From Candidatus Endonucleibacter bathymodioli (GTDB lineage Bacteria > Pseudomonadota > Gammaproteobacteria > Pseudomonadales > Endozoicomonadaceae): 64,000 bases of DNA. The translations under genes were made by a program, and so were the position numbers. The notes under the pieces are model-generated. The model searched no databases, had not been told where the DNA came from, and saw nothing but the letters and a program-made list of their open reading frames with translations. The stretch's first letter is position 1; every line of letters begins with the position of its first letter. Of the stretch, positions 18,333-28,059 are shown in pieces. The stretch spans positions 124,001 through 188,000 of the forward strand of contig JASXSV010000005.1 in NCBI GenBank assembly GCA_030674915.1, written 5' to 3'.

Positions 18333-19068
18333 AATACTTCCTTCCCGATTTTGGTTTACCTACAGCTTTCTGGTAAAATCAGGGCAGTTACTCTACCCTA
18401 TGTTTTTATTAATGTGTGCCTTAGTTCTGGGCGGAAGAGTAAGCAACCCAACCGAAATAAGTACAACTACAAAGGACACACTTGCTTCATAATCCATTGA
18501 AGAACACGTTAGCGTCATGCCCATTGTAAGCACGGCTTTAATCCAGATGCCAGAACTGATGGCCGGAACGAAAAAAAAAAAGAATTTACTAGGCAGAACA
18601 AGAAATATGAGGCATAGAGCTTCAACTGCATCAGATAAAAGTACACACTAAACGCATTCAATACCTTTACCATTAGGCTGCCATCGCATCCTTATGAATC
18701 TGACCAAACGCGTGGACATTATCTATTAGCTGCTAAATGGAGAAAATTTTGGACGAAAAACATCCGTGTGACACTCATAATACTTCTAAAATGTGTATAT
18801 TGACGATAAAACTAAAGCTTTCTTTTCACGACCTCCTTCCCAAAATAGGCTTAATTCAAAAAATACAGAGGAGATAGATAAAGAAGTGCTCAGCCTAGCC
18901 GGATTTACTGACAACAAAAAGATACATCCATGCCCATTGACATGCCCATTGAAGGCATGAGTGTATCGGCTACCCAACTCCCCACTTATCTGCTACTATT
19001 CGCAGGCTCATGGGACTTAGCGCTATTGTCACCTTCTTACATTTTCCATGGTAATGAGTATAGATTAT
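18333..19068. other. Intergenic, no supported gene
   Basis: No frame with homology. Holds one copy of the dispersed motif near 19030-19061 and otherwise shows only scattered stops in all frames. Confidence 0.45.
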
Positions 19069-19560
19069 TTATTGACTCGGAGCTCTCGGTGAATACATCA
19101 GTTGCAGGATGCCAGCTACAGCAACTACATCCACATTCCTACCGTTAATTTCTTTCACCATAGGAGAGCTATCTTCCAGACGAATGATTATCAGATTATT
19201 TATTAATCCTTTTATCATATTTTCCATCACCAGCTCCTCAAAAAAATGCATGCTGAAATCAACATTCACTTCCACCAGTCTCGTATTGCGAAAATAAAAA
19301 GCAGACTCCTCACCTTCATAAACAAGGTTGGCTGTTCCTGAAATGAACATAGGTAAGCGATCTATCATGGCCTTTCAAATACATCCGCGTACATATAACT
19401 ATTTATAGTAAACGTCAGCGGATCCCCATCATCTCCAATAATAACGATAGGGGTTTCAATATACATCTGCGCACTCACAGCGGGCATTAAATTCAAGTTG
19501 CAAAGCTGAGCTGAGGAGAGAGAAAGCCAGTATTAATCATCTCCTGTAATGCTACCTGTC
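19069..19560 (-). pseudogene. YceB-like (DUF1439) lipoprotein, frameshifted
   Basis: Reading from about 19560 leftward, one frame gives an incomplete N-part (AQMYIETPIVIIGDDGDP, then NSYMYADVFERP) that stops, and the next frame continues with MIDRLPMFISGTANLVYEGEES, FYFRNTRLVEVNVDF and GLINNLIIIRLED to 19069. The order and spacing fit the DUF1439 family of outer-membrane lipoproteins (E. coli YceB). A frameshift at about 19365-19375 and the loss of a recognisable lipobox make it a pseudogene. Family assignment is from pattern memory, so moderate. Confidence 0.5.
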
Positions 19561-19689
19561 TGATACTGCCTGTTTTTTATGTATACAGCCCTGCTGTAAT
19601 AACAATAACCGCACAAAGCTAATCAGTAAGTATAGTGATTGTTTTTTCATCATCTCCTTTATCCATCAGTATTCAAGCAGGAGGCATGC

Positions 19690-19930
19690 CCAGCAATTTT
19701 TATTGCCAAAGGATCACGTGCAAAGTAAGCCTAAACATAATAAGCAACAGTTTCCAGAGATATAATTGTCAACTTTTGTCGCCTGCATCGGATGAACAGC
19801 ATCCATGAGAATCAACACTTCGTCTTCTGGTAATAAGGTTTCAACGCTTCGTAGTGCTCCACAACCTCAGTATTCTTTTTAGAATATAATTTGTACGGTG
19901 TTTCCTTCAGTTTTTTTATAAATAAAGCTA
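19690..19930 (-). pseudogene. IS630-family transposase remnant
   Basis: The minus strand gives KNTEVVEHYEAL in one frame and TLLPEDEVLILMDAVHPMQATK in the next: the block containing the second catalytic acid of IS630/Tc1-type DDE transposases (family: E-D-x-x-F-x-D-x-x-H-P). The reading is frameshifted and followed by stops. Confidence 0.65.
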
Positions 19931-20130
19931 TTTATTCAAGATGGATACGGTATATTTAATATTCCAGTGCTCAGACATATAAACGACCATCTGACAGTAT
20001 GAGTATAGAAATGCTCGATCAATTGCCTCTATTGCCGCAATTTCTCGTCACGCAAGTGGTTTTTACTGACACCATTTTCAGAAATCAGATATTCCTTTTG
20101 CATAAAATCATCGATACCGTGCCCCCCAAG

Positions 20131-20162
20131 CAACAAAGCAACAAAGCAACAAAGCAACAAAG
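20131..20162. repeat. 8-bp tandem repeat (caacaaag x4)
   Basis: Four perfect copies in non-coding DNA downstream of cpxA. The unit is not a multiple of three and no gene covers it. Confidence 0.9.
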
Positions 20163-20425
20163 CTCAAAACAAAATTAGCAGAATATAGCTGTAACGAACC
20201 GTGTTAGAAGCGTAGATTGATATTTGACATTCCAATAGTCTTTCTATGTCATCTAGGCTACGAAGAACGGGGCAGTGTTAGACGAAGAGTTTGCGCTGTG
20301 TCGTGAAAGTTTTTTGCATTCCGATATTTTAACAGAATATGATCAACTTTCTTGACTTATATTAAGGTATCATAATAAATCTAATTTTTCCAAAAAAGCG
20401 GCTAGCTAACTCTGACACCTCATTA

Positions 20426-21802
20426 TTACAGTAAATTCATCCTAATTTCCACCTGCAGTCCCGGCGCAACATTATTGACTGTAATGCTACCCTTATGAAA
20501 AGATATCGCACTATAAGCAATAGCCATACCCAAACCCATGCCATTGTTTTCTTTTCCTCTGGTTTCATCAACCCTGAAAAATGGCTCAAACAATGATTTC
20601 AAGGTTTCCTCTGGAACTCCGGGGCCATAATCTCTAACTCTAATAACTGCTTGCTGAGCTACCTCCTCAAGACTCACCTCGACATTACTCTCTTTTGGCG
20701 TGAAGCGAATAGCATTACGAATAATGTTTTCAATAGCACTGGAAATAAAATCACGGACAGCCCATATTTTTATTTCCGAACTACGGATTAAAATAACAGA
20801 TTTCTGACATGCCTGTGCTTCAAAATCGCCATCATTGACCAGCCCCACGACTAACTCTTGGAGATCTATCTTCTCCAAACTCTGCTCTAATACTCCATGC
20901 TGAATTCTAGAGAAACGGATGATTTGACCAATAAGCTGATCCAGTCTTTCCAGCTCACACTCTATCCGGTCATGTTCAACATGGGCGTCAGTAGCTTTCC
21001 CGCGAGCAAGCGCCAATGACAAATGAAGCCGAGTCAATGGTGAACGAAGCTCATGAGAAACGTCTCTTAACAGCCTCTCTTTGCTATTTAATAAAAACTC
21101 TAACTGCTCCGCCATAGCATCAAAATCCTGACCTAATTCTCCTAACTCATCCTTCCTTTGAGCAACTTTCCTATTGACTCTGGTAGTAAGATCTCCTTTT
21201 GCCAACTTCCGAGATGCACTCTGAAGCTGCCTGATTGGGCCCACAAAGTATCTAGCTAAAATAATGCACAATAAAAAACTAACTCCTAACGCAATAATAA
21301 TCAGATGCCACTGCTTAGCTAGGATCTGCTGCACTCTCCAGTGAATAAGACGAGGTATTTCTTTCGTTATGTACAAACTATAAAGCTGATCATTAAGCAT
21401 GACACGATGAGGACCAACAACCAGCAACCCCTGTTTAAAAACAATGGTCGGAGCTAATGCAGAAACTGTTTTTTGATAAGCCTCCAATAATTCTTTAGAG
21501 ATAATTGAATTACCTAGAAGATCACCCTTTAGATCAAATAAAAAATAGCTATTTCCAGGAAATCGTAAGTTTTTGACGTGAACCAGACATTGAGTTAATT
21601 CTTCTATTTTTATTGAAACAACTTCTAGCTCTCTAAATAATTCTCTTCGCTCAGATACAAAATCCGAAGGGTCGACTGTTGCGGCAAAGCTGATAAATAA
21701 CGTGATCAACATAGCCAACATGGTCAACCAAAACCAGAGAAAAATTCTCCAAAATAAACTACGCCAAGGCCACACAACCAGACGCGGGATTTGATGTTCC
21801 AT
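20426..21802 (-). CDS. cpxA: CpxA-like sensor histidine kinase
   Basis: 458 residues. Membrane segments at about 15-45 and 165-190 frame a periplasmic sensor domain of about 120 residues. Then HAMP (about 185-240), the dimerisation/phosphoacceptor helix with RDVSHELRSPLTRLHLSLALAR (His near 248), and the HATPase domain with an N-box near IENIIRNAIRFTP, G1 RDYGPGVP and G2 GMGLGMAIAYS. The HELRSPLTRL box, layout and the linked regulator resemble the Cpx envelope-stress kinase, which phosphorylates CpxR when periplasmic or inner-membrane folding fails. It follows the regulator gene by 12 bp in one operon. The sensor domain is divergent, so the signal could differ. Confidence 0.85.
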   Translation of the reverse strand: MEHQIPRLVVWPWRSLFWRIFLWFWLTMLAMLITLFISFAATVDPSDFVSERRELFRELEVVSIKIEELTQCLVHVKNLRFPGNSYFLFDLKGDLLGNSIISKELLEAYQKTVSALAPTIVFKQGLLVVGPHRVMLNDQLYSLYITKEIPRLIHWRVQQILAKQWHLIIIALGVSFLLCIILARYFVGPIRQLQSASRKLAKGDLTTRVNRKVAQRKDELGELGQDFDAMAEQLEFLLNSKERLLRDVSHELRSPLTRLHLSLALARGKATDAHVEHDRIECELERLDQLIGQIIRFSRIQHGVLEQSLEKIDLQELVVGLVNDGDFEAQACQKSVILIRSSEIKIWAVRDFISSAIENIIRNAIRFTPKESNVEVSLEEVAQQAVIRVRDYGPGVPEETLKSLFEPFFRVDETRGKENNGMGLGMAIAYSAISFHKGSITVNNVAPGLQVEIRMNLL

Positions 21803-21814
21803 TCAATAACAACC

Positions 21815-22531
21815 TCATGGTAAAGTGTAAAAGTAACCACATGCACGTACAGTCTTTATTCTAGGATAGTCATTTTTTCTGGGTCCTATTTTTTTTCTTA
21901 CATTACTCACATGCATATCAATAGCCCTATCATAGGAAACTAAACGACGATTTAATGCTAGCTCAGTCAATTCGCTCCTGGAAATCAATTCACCGGCTTT
22001 TTCCATCAACAACTTCAACACTTGAAACTCAGTTGCAGTTAACTCCAAAGGTTTATTGTCAATGAATGCCTCACGATTAGACAGATTCAAACTAATATCA
22101 TCTAATCTCAAAACCTGCGCAGACTCTTCTACTAATGCAGGGTAACCGCGACGGAGAATAGCCTTAATGCGGGCGACTAACTCTCTATGGTTATAAGGTT
22201 TAGATAAATAGTCATCTGCTCCACACTCCAGGCCAATTACTCTATCTACATCATCCCCGCGGGCCGTCAGCATTAGCACTGGCACACTGGATTCTCGTCT
22301 TATGGCTTTCAGTACATCAAAGCCACTGCCATTAGGTAAAGTAACATCCAGTAAAACAAGAGCATGATTTCCAGACAAAGCCTCTTCCACTCCAGTATCA
22401 CAATCATATACTGCCTTTACACGAAACCCCTCTGTACCCAAGAACTCAATTAATAGATCACAAAGCTCGATATCATCATCCACCAGTAGCAATTTAATAT
22501 TTTCACTCATCATTTGATTACCATCTATCAA
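21815..22531 (-). CDS. cpxR: CpxR-like response regulator
   Basis: About 232-238 residues, OmpR/PhoB class. The receiver has the acidic pair in LLVDDD, the phosphoacceptor Asp in VLLDVTLP (about 55 from the MSENIK start), Thr in MLTARG and Lys in YLSKPYN. The C-terminal winged helix has TATEFQVLKLL and SYDRAIDMHVSNVRKKIG, very like CpxR (FDRAIDMHISNLRRK). It binds promoters of envelope-stress genes when phosphorylated by CpxA. The longest frame starts MIDGNQMM; the ATG at 22510-22513 with GGT before it is the likelier start. First gene of the cpxRA operon; one dispersed intergenic motif lies about 110 bp upstream (22646-22671). Confidence 0.9.
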   Translation of the reverse strand: MIDGNQMMSENIKLLLVDDDIELCDLLIEFLGTEGFRVKAVYDCDTGVEEALSGNHALVLLDVTLPNGSGFDVLKAIRRESSVPVLMLTARGDDVDRVIGLECGADDYLSKPYNHRELVARIKAILRRGYPALVEESAQVLRLDDISLNLSNREAFIDNKPLELTATEFQVLKLLMEKAGELISRSELTELALNRRLVSYDRAIDMHVSNVRKKIGPRKNDYPRIKTVRACGYFYTLP

Positions 22532-23289
22532 AAATTTCTACATCGATATCCGCTTCTATGGAAGGTGTTAGGTTATTGACTACACTCACGTACTCCAACC
22601 AGCCACTGCTCATAGAATCATAGGCTTTGCTAGTTTGCCACCTGCTCACACCTTCAATAGAAACGGATATAAGAAACAAGAAAAACAAAAAAAACAAAAA
22701 AACAAGAAAAATAGCAACCAATACTGCTGCCCCAAAACAGTGGGTATACTATAACAGCACTTTACTTCCAATAAACTCTAGCACTCTGTCTAGATAATTA
22801 GGTTAGTCAGAGATCTACGAACAGTACGGATTTTTTTAACCAAAAAAACTTCCAAACACCTATGTTGTAAGAATAAGACAATTATATAACAAATTAGTTC
22901 CAATAACTTTTCCTCACAAATTCAAGCCTGACGCGCATCATCCAACCAAGTATAAGAAAAATAATAGGTGAGGCAGATAAAGATTCTAACTTGCATTGAT
23001 GAGCGCCACAATGCTACAGACTATAGATTCCAGCATAGATGTTTAGAAAGCAGATACGATGATCAGAAAGAGCCACAGTGGCTATCTGATAAATACTGTG
23101 GAGCGAACGGTGAAGCCTATAGATCAAACTGTGCAATCTCCTATTTCGGACACCATCTTAATAATCAAAAATAGGTGATATAGTGAGCAAGCACAATCAA
23201 CAACCTAAACACCGCAAATGGGAATCAGTATAGATACAATAAGCTCCTGATACGATCATAGACAGCCAAAAGTGCAAATCTTTATAAAA
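22532..23289. other. Intergenic, no supported gene
   Basis: Upstream of cpxR and downstream of apaH. Two copies of the dispersed motif (22646-22671, 23207-23233). Minus- and plus-strand frames of 60-70 codons here have no recognisable family. Confidence 0.45.
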
Positions 23290-24102
23290 TCAACAGTCGC
23301 TATTTTCAACATCTACCCTCTCAAATGTTTGAAGATTTATAACTGTCAGGCGGCGTCCCCAAACACAACCTGTATCCAGAGCATGGATATTGTGTCGACC
23401 AGTTTCCCCTTCTAGGGCTGACCAATGACCAAAGAGAATAACTTTTTCATACATGGGCGCAGATGTAAAAGTATACCACGGAGCAAAACCATATCTAGAG
23501 ATAGCATCTTTATTTTTCAGCTCGATCCGACCCTCTCTATCACAAAAACGCATACGAGTAAAGTAGGTTGCAGCCAGTCTCAATTTTTGATCTTCCCCAA
23601 GAGCCGCGTCCCATACGGTTGGTTCTTCTGATTCAAACAGTATTTTCAATAACTTACGATAGCCGTCATCCTGGAGCATCCTTCCCAGCTCTTGAGCATA
23701 AAATTTAGCTTGATTTAAGTCCCATATAGGAGGAATACCAGCGTGAACCATGGTTATATTCATATTTTTATTGTGATGCAAAAAAGGCCTGAACCTCAGC
23801 CAGCGGAGTAAATCATCTTTGTCCGGCGCTACTAGTATCTGCTCTAACGTATCCTTCTTTTTTTGTTTTCGGATACCTGCATCAATAGCTAACAAATGCA
23901 GATCGTGGTTCCCGAGTATAGCAGTACAGGAACTACCAAGACTTTTAAGGAATCGAAGGGTGGCCAAGGACTCAGGCCCTCTATTAACCATATCACCTAC
24001 AACCCACAGAACATCACTACCTGGATCAAAAACTATTTTGTCCAGTAAACGCCTTAGAGGGTCGTAACATCCCTGTATATCTCCCACAGCATAGACTGTC
24101 AT
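23290..24102 (-). CDS. apaH: Diadenosine tetraphosphatase, symmetrical
   Basis: 270 residues, family length. Calcineurin-type metallophosphatase motifs in order: YAVGDIQGCYDPL (metal ligands), VGDMVNRGPES, LGNHDLHLLA, VHAGIPPIW and FGHWSALEG. Hydrolyses Ap4A to two ADP in the cytosol, limiting alarmone build-up and RNA Np4-capping. The ATG overlaps the stop of rsmA (ATGA), so the two are translationally coupled. In most relatives apaG lies between rsmA and apaH; it is absent here. Confidence 0.95.
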   Translation of the reverse strand: MTVYAVGDIQGCYDPLRRLLDKIVFDPGSDVLWVVGDMVNRGPESLATLRFLKSLGSSCTAILGNHDLHLLAIDAGIRKQKKKDTLEQILVAPDKDDLLRWLRFRPFLHHNKNMNITMVHAGIPPIWDLNQAKFYAQELGRMLQDDGYRKLLKILFESEEPTVWDAALGEDQKLRLAATYFTRMRFCDREGRIELKNKDAISRYGFAPWYTFTSAPMYEKVILFGHWSALEGETGRHNIHALDTGCVWGRRLTVINLQTFERVDVENSDC

Positions 24103-24932
24103 GCTTTTTTACCCTGAACTCTCGTATCTTCTAGATAGTCCGCAATCTTGACGAAATCAGCAAGACTCAATCTTTCTGGTCGAGCACTCGAATCAATCCC
24201 TAGATTCTGAAAATCATCTATCCTTAGATGATTTTTTAGGCTATTTGCTAAAGTTTTACGACGCTGGCCAAATGCATCACGGACAATTATTTCCAAAGCG
24301 ACAATATTCTTACATGGGTATGGCAACGCTGCATGCGGTGTTAGACGAACAATCGCTGACTCTACTTTAGGTGCTGGTTTAAATGATTCCGGACCAACAG
24401 TAAACAAATACTCGGCGCCACAGTAATACTGGGTCATTATACTCAACCTACCGTAATTTTTCCCCCCTGGCGTTGCCACCAGACGCAGAACTACTTCACG
24501 TTGCAACATGAAATGCATATCTCTAATTAACTCATTAAAGCTCAGCAGATGAAAGATCAATGGCGTAGAAATATTATAAGGAAGGTTTCCCACCAAACGC
24601 AACAACCGTTCATCGGTTTTCAGAGAGTAAAAATCAAATTTAAGCGCGTCAGCCTCATAAATACGTACTCCAGGGTTTAGGCCAAACCTCGATGCCAGTT
24701 CTGGAATAAGGTTTCTGTCAATTTCAATAATATCAAGATCTTTAGCTCCATCCAGTAGACCTTCAGTTAATGCCCCCTGACCTGGTCCAATTTCAATCAA
24801 CCGATCACCCTCTCTGGGGTTAATCGAACGAATTATTCGATGAATCACAGCTTGATCATGGAGAAAGTTCTGGCCAAAACGTTTTCGTGCTTTATGAAAA
24901 GTGGTGCGTGAGTAAGGCATAAGTCTCTGCAA
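24099..24932 (-). CDS. rsmA: 16S rRNA dimethyladenosine transferase RsmA (KsgA)
   Basis: 277 residues. AdoMet-binding motif I IEIGPGQGALTEGL (about 44-57) is preceded by the family box RFGQNFLHD; the target-adenine motif IV NLPYNIS is at about 118-124, followed by the small C-terminal domain (AFGQRRKTLANSL). It dimethylates two adjacent adenines near the 3' end of 16S rRNA, a late small-subunit checkpoint. A second ATG (MPYSRTTFHKAR) four codons in is also possible. Normally follows pdxA in the surA-pdxA-rsmA-apaG-apaH run; here it is on the other side of lptD and on the opposite strand. Confidence 0.95.
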   Translation of the reverse strand: MQRLMPYSRTTFHKARKRFGQNFLHDQAVIHRIIRSINPREGDRLIEIGPGQGALTEGLLDGAKDLDIIEIDRNLIPELASRFGLNPGVRIYEADALKFDFYSLKTDERLLRLVGNLPYNISTPLIFHLLSFNELIRDMHFMLQREVVLRLVATPGGKNYGRLSIMTQYYCGAEYLFTVGPESFKPAPKVESAIVRLTPHAALPYPCKNIVALEIIVRDAFGQRRKTLANSLKNHLRIDDFQNLGIDSSARPERLSLADFVKIADYLEDTRVQGKKA

Positions 24933-25230
24933 AATTCATGCAAAAAAAACATCTATTATATACCACAGTGCCTTTGAAGGTACGAGTCAATCGCTTACTC
25001 TAACTCCAACAAACGACTACCCTTTAAGATCATGAAGATTCGCTCGTTTATCGACGACTCACACCTTCAACGGTAACAAGATATATCCAAAACAGATAAA
25101 GATAAAGAGGGTAGCAAACCAGCTCGTTCAAAACCCCAATTACCCAGTAATTAAGACATTTTACATCATCAAGGGTAACTAATATGAGAATGATTGAGAT
25201 GAGGAAAGATGCATGAGCTTAACTTTATAT

Positions 25231-26037
25231 CTACCTTTTTTTCCGGTGTTCTTTGATTTTATCATAAGCCCCTCGGATTTCTTGGGTTTTTTGTTTGGCT
25301 ACTTGCATCATTTCTTCAGGTAATCCTTTGGCAACAAGTTTATCTGGGTGGTGCTGATTCATGAGTTTACGATATGCTTTTTTTATCTCAGCGTCTGTCG
25401 CTGTTTTTTCTACTCCAAGTACATCATAAGCATGTCTTAGTTCATTTATTGAGTCAGGCTGCCGAAAATGTGTATGATACCCTCTTTCATAAAATGTTTT
25501 TTGTGCAAGAAAACGTTTATGAAGCAGTTCAAAGCCAATACTACTAACATTCAACAATCCACAGATTTGCCTAAATACTGCTCGCTCAGCTTGCGTCAAA
25601 CTACCATCTGCATAGGCGGCCTGAAGCTGTATTTCCAAGAATACGGGTATTAAGGTGCTAGAGCTCCGCACCTGTAACAAGGATTGCAGCGGCACTTCAA
25701 TATCAACATTTAACTCCTTACCCCTGTTAAACAACTCAATTGCGGCACGTCGCTGAACTGTCGAAAGGCGCATTCCATTCATTATCGACGATGCTGTTTT
25801 AATTTCATCTTCACTGACTCTACCATCGGCTTTGGCCATGCGCCCCATTACAAGAAATGTAGCATCAAAAAAAACACTTTGCACCCGCTGACGATTAAAC
25901 CCAGAGTACTGCGTGTGGGATGTATTTAGCTCAAGGCGGCTTTTATTTATCCACGCCCCCAAAAAACCACCCAATACTGCACCGTATAGCCCTCCAAACA
26001 TTAGTCCCAGAAACATACCAGCTAATATTGTGGTCAT
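25231..26037 (-). CDS. djlA: DjlA-type co-chaperone
   Basis: 268 residues. An N-terminal glycine-zipper-like membrane segment (about 5-30: FLGLMFGGLYGAVLGGFLGAW) precedes a TerB-like helical domain (about 55-180, MGRMAKADGRVSEDE and AAYADGSLTQAER), and the C-terminal J domain (about 200-265) with the invariant HPD in NQHHPDKL. DjlA is an inner-membrane anchored DnaJ relative that stimulates DnaK; in E. coli it can activate the Rcs envelope-stress system. Next to murU-amgK as in Pseudomonas and relatives. First ATG chosen; no better internal start. Confidence 0.93.
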   Translation of the reverse strand: MTTILAGMFLGLMFGGLYGAVLGGFLGAWINKSRLELNTSHTQYSGFNRQRVQSVFFDATFLVMGRMAKADGRVSEDEIKTASSIMNGMRLSTVQRRAAIELFNRGKELNVDIEVPLQSLLQVRSSSTLIPVFLEIQLQAAYADGSLTQAERAVFRQICGLLNVSSIGFELLHKRFLAQKTFYERGYHTHFRQPDSINELRHAYDVLGVEKTATDAEIKKAYRKLMNQHHPDKLVAKGLPEEMMQVAKQKTQEIRGAYDKIKEHRKKR

Positions 26038-26233
26038 GAAATATTACTCTTACCTCTGCAACTCAACCCTTTCATCATTGGACTGGAATGATTCACTGCC
26101 ACCACCTTTCCTTATTACCTTTGCCTTACCAGAAACTTTTCCTCTCCAAGAAGAAAGTACAGAGCCTATCACCTAAGTTCTCTTGCATCCCGTCTGTAAG
26201 CATCATTCTCATATAGCAATATAGTAGAATTTA

Positions 26234-26914
26234 TCAGGATAATCCCGAACTCAAATAATATTCCAGTGTTTGTAACCGACTAATGGTACCTACATCTGTC
26301 CAATAACCATTATAATATTCACCAGATACATTGCCTTGCGACATAGCTCTACGCAACAAAGGCGCCAAAGGAAATATACCATGCTCACAATCTTTAAATA
26401 ATCCTGCAGATAATACACTAATACCACTAAAAGTTAGCAGTTCTTCGCCGTTTTCATCCACCCGCCCAGCTACCAGAGAAAAATCACCTTGAACTTTAAA
26501 CTTAGGATTATCAACCATAACCAAGTGAGCCAAACCATTAATTCTAGATGGAAGATTATCAATGGGATAATCAGAAAAGACATCACCATTAATAACTATA
26601 AACAGCCCATCCGTAACATCATTTGTCAATAGGGGAATGGCCTTAAAAACACCACCACCTGTTTCAAGTGGCTCTGCCTCCGCAGAGTATGAAATCCGAA
26701 CCCCCCACTGCTCACCGTTATCCAGTGCAGCAGTAATCTTCTCTCCTAACCAAGAATAGTTAATGACGATATCCCGAACCCCAGCAGCAGCCAAACGCTC
26801 GATATGATGGACAATCAAAGGCTTGCCTGCCACGATAACTAAAGGCTTGGGTTTCGTGAGCGTAATAGGCCTCAACCGCTGACCTAAGCCAGCAGCAAGA
26901 ATCAAAGCCTTCAT
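26234..26914 (-). CDS. murU: N-acetylmuramate-1-phosphate uridylyltransferase
   Basis: 226 residues. Nucleotidyltransferase fold with the signature LAAGLGQRLRPITLTKPKPL at the N-terminus, the metal-binding Asp in VINGDVFSD (about 105-112), and the C-terminal YWTDVGTISRL block. It makes UDP-MurNAc from MurNAc-1-phosphate, the second step of the peptidoglycan recycling bypass described in Pseudomonas. Overlaps amgK by 4 bp (ATGA), so the two steps are coupled. Length matches the short MurU enzymes rather than full mannose-1-phosphate guanylyltransferases. Confidence 0.92.
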   Translation of the reverse strand: MKALILAAGLGQRLRPITLTKPKPLVIVAGKPLIVHHIERLAAAGVRDIVINYSWLGEKITAALDNGEQWGVRISYSAEAEPLETGGGVFKAIPLLTNDVTDGLFIVINGDVFSDYPIDNLPSRINGLAHLVMVDNPKFKVQGDFSLVAGRVDENGEELLTFSGISVLSAGLFKDCEHGIFPLAPLLRRAMSQGNVSGEYYNGYWTDVGTISRLQTLEYYLSSGLS

Positions 26915-28059
26915 ACACCAACTCCCTCCCGAATATCGTTAACCCTACCTGACAGCTTTGGAACAACCTTCTTTTCCAGCCATACCGCATGGTGCTCCAG
27001 CTCGGAATATCGTTTACACGTAGCCACAATATAATCCAGAGCTACAGGCAAATCATCCAGATAATTCGTACGTTTATCTCGCAACCAAAGGCGCGAAAAG
27101 ATTCCCATGCATTTTAAATGGCGCTGCAGCCCTATCCAGTCAAACCACTGCTGAATTTGCGCCATGTTTATTGATGCAAGCTGTGGCAACGTCTGAGTGA
27201 ATCCCTGTAACCATTGTTCTACTTTTTCAGTGGGCCAACAGTGATAGCAGTCTTTTAAAAGAGAAACTAGGTCGTAAAGCAACGGTCCGTGTGATGCCCC
27301 CTGAAAATCAAGAACTCCAAGCTTTCCGTCGTCACAGACCATCAAGTTACGGGAGTGAAAGTCACGATGAATCGTGACCCTTGGTTGCTCTAATGCACTT
27401 TCAACCAAATAGTCAAAAAGATCGTTCAACGCCTGATCTTCATTATCATTCAACGTCAATCCGAGAAATGATTTCAAAAACCACTGAGGATAAAGGGACA
27501 GTTCAAATCTCAACAAGTGCTTATCATAAACAGGCAAACCAGTAGCCGGTAGCAACTGTATTTGCTTGGAGAGTTCCATAGCTTGGTTATAAAAATTATC
27601 CACCCTCTCGTCAAGAAGACAATCGTGCAGCTGTATGTCGCCAAAATCCTCCATCAACATGAAACCATTATCCTGATCAAATGCATGCACTTCAGGCACA
27701 CGAACACCCTGCTGCCGCCATTGATGAGCAATATTAATAAACGTTTCATTGTCTTCCTTGTCAGGATGAGCGTCTACCGCTATCAACGGTCCTGCAGGGC
27801 CCTGGACACGATAATACTTCCGAAAACTGGCATCGCTGCTGATTGCTTTTAGGGGGGTGATACTCTGAAAATCATCAAACGCTGACAACTCATACGCAAC
27901 CCACCTTGCCAGAAGATTACGACGTTCTTCTTCAAGAAGAATTACTCGTGTTTGCTTAAAACTACCTGTCACCATATAGTTACTGACACCCACCTTATTA
28001 ATTGGCGATTGGAGAATAAATCGATACCCCGCGCTCCTAACCTTGCTGAGCATAATCAC
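26911..28059 (-). CDS. amgK: Anomeric MurNAc/GlcNAc kinase AmgK
   Basis: 382 residues. Aminoglycoside-phosphotransferase fold: nucleotide-binding N-lobe (SSDASFRKYYRVQ), catalytic HRDFHSRNLMV (about 235-245) and the metal site LGVLDFQGASHGPLLYDL. It phosphorylates MurNAc at C1 and feeds MurU. The family is usually about 340 residues; the first 28-50 residues look extra, so the true start may be the ATG at 27975 rather than the GTG at 28059 or ATG at 28053; no strong ribosome site marks any of them. Divergent from lptD, as in Pseudomonas-type genomes. Confidence 0.92.
   Translation of the reverse strand: MIMLSKVRSAGYRFILQSPINKVGVSNYMVTGSFKQTRVILLEEERRNLLARWVAYELSAFDDFQSITPLKAISSDASFRKYYRVQGPAGPLIAVDAHPDKEDNETFINIAHQWRQQGVRVPEVHAFDQDNGFMLMEDFGDIQLHDCLLDERVDNFYNQAMELSKQIQLLPATGLPVYDKHLLRFELSLYPQWFLKSFLGLTLNDNEDQALNDLFDYLVESALEQPRVTIHRDFHSRNLMVCDDGKLGVLDFQGASHGPLLYDLVSLLKDCYHCWPTEKVEQWLQGFTQTLPQLASINMAQIQQWFDWIGLQRHLKCMGIFSRLWLRDKRTNYLDDLPVALDYIVATCKRYSELEHHAVWLEKKVVPKLSGRVNDIREGVGV

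Noticed and set aside
22518..22721. Minus-strand frame of 67 codons with a hydrophobic start, ending just before cpxR
   Set aside because: Hydrophobicity comes from an A/C-rich simple run; it overlaps the cpxR start and contains a dispersed motif. Could be a real small membrane protein but nothing supports it.
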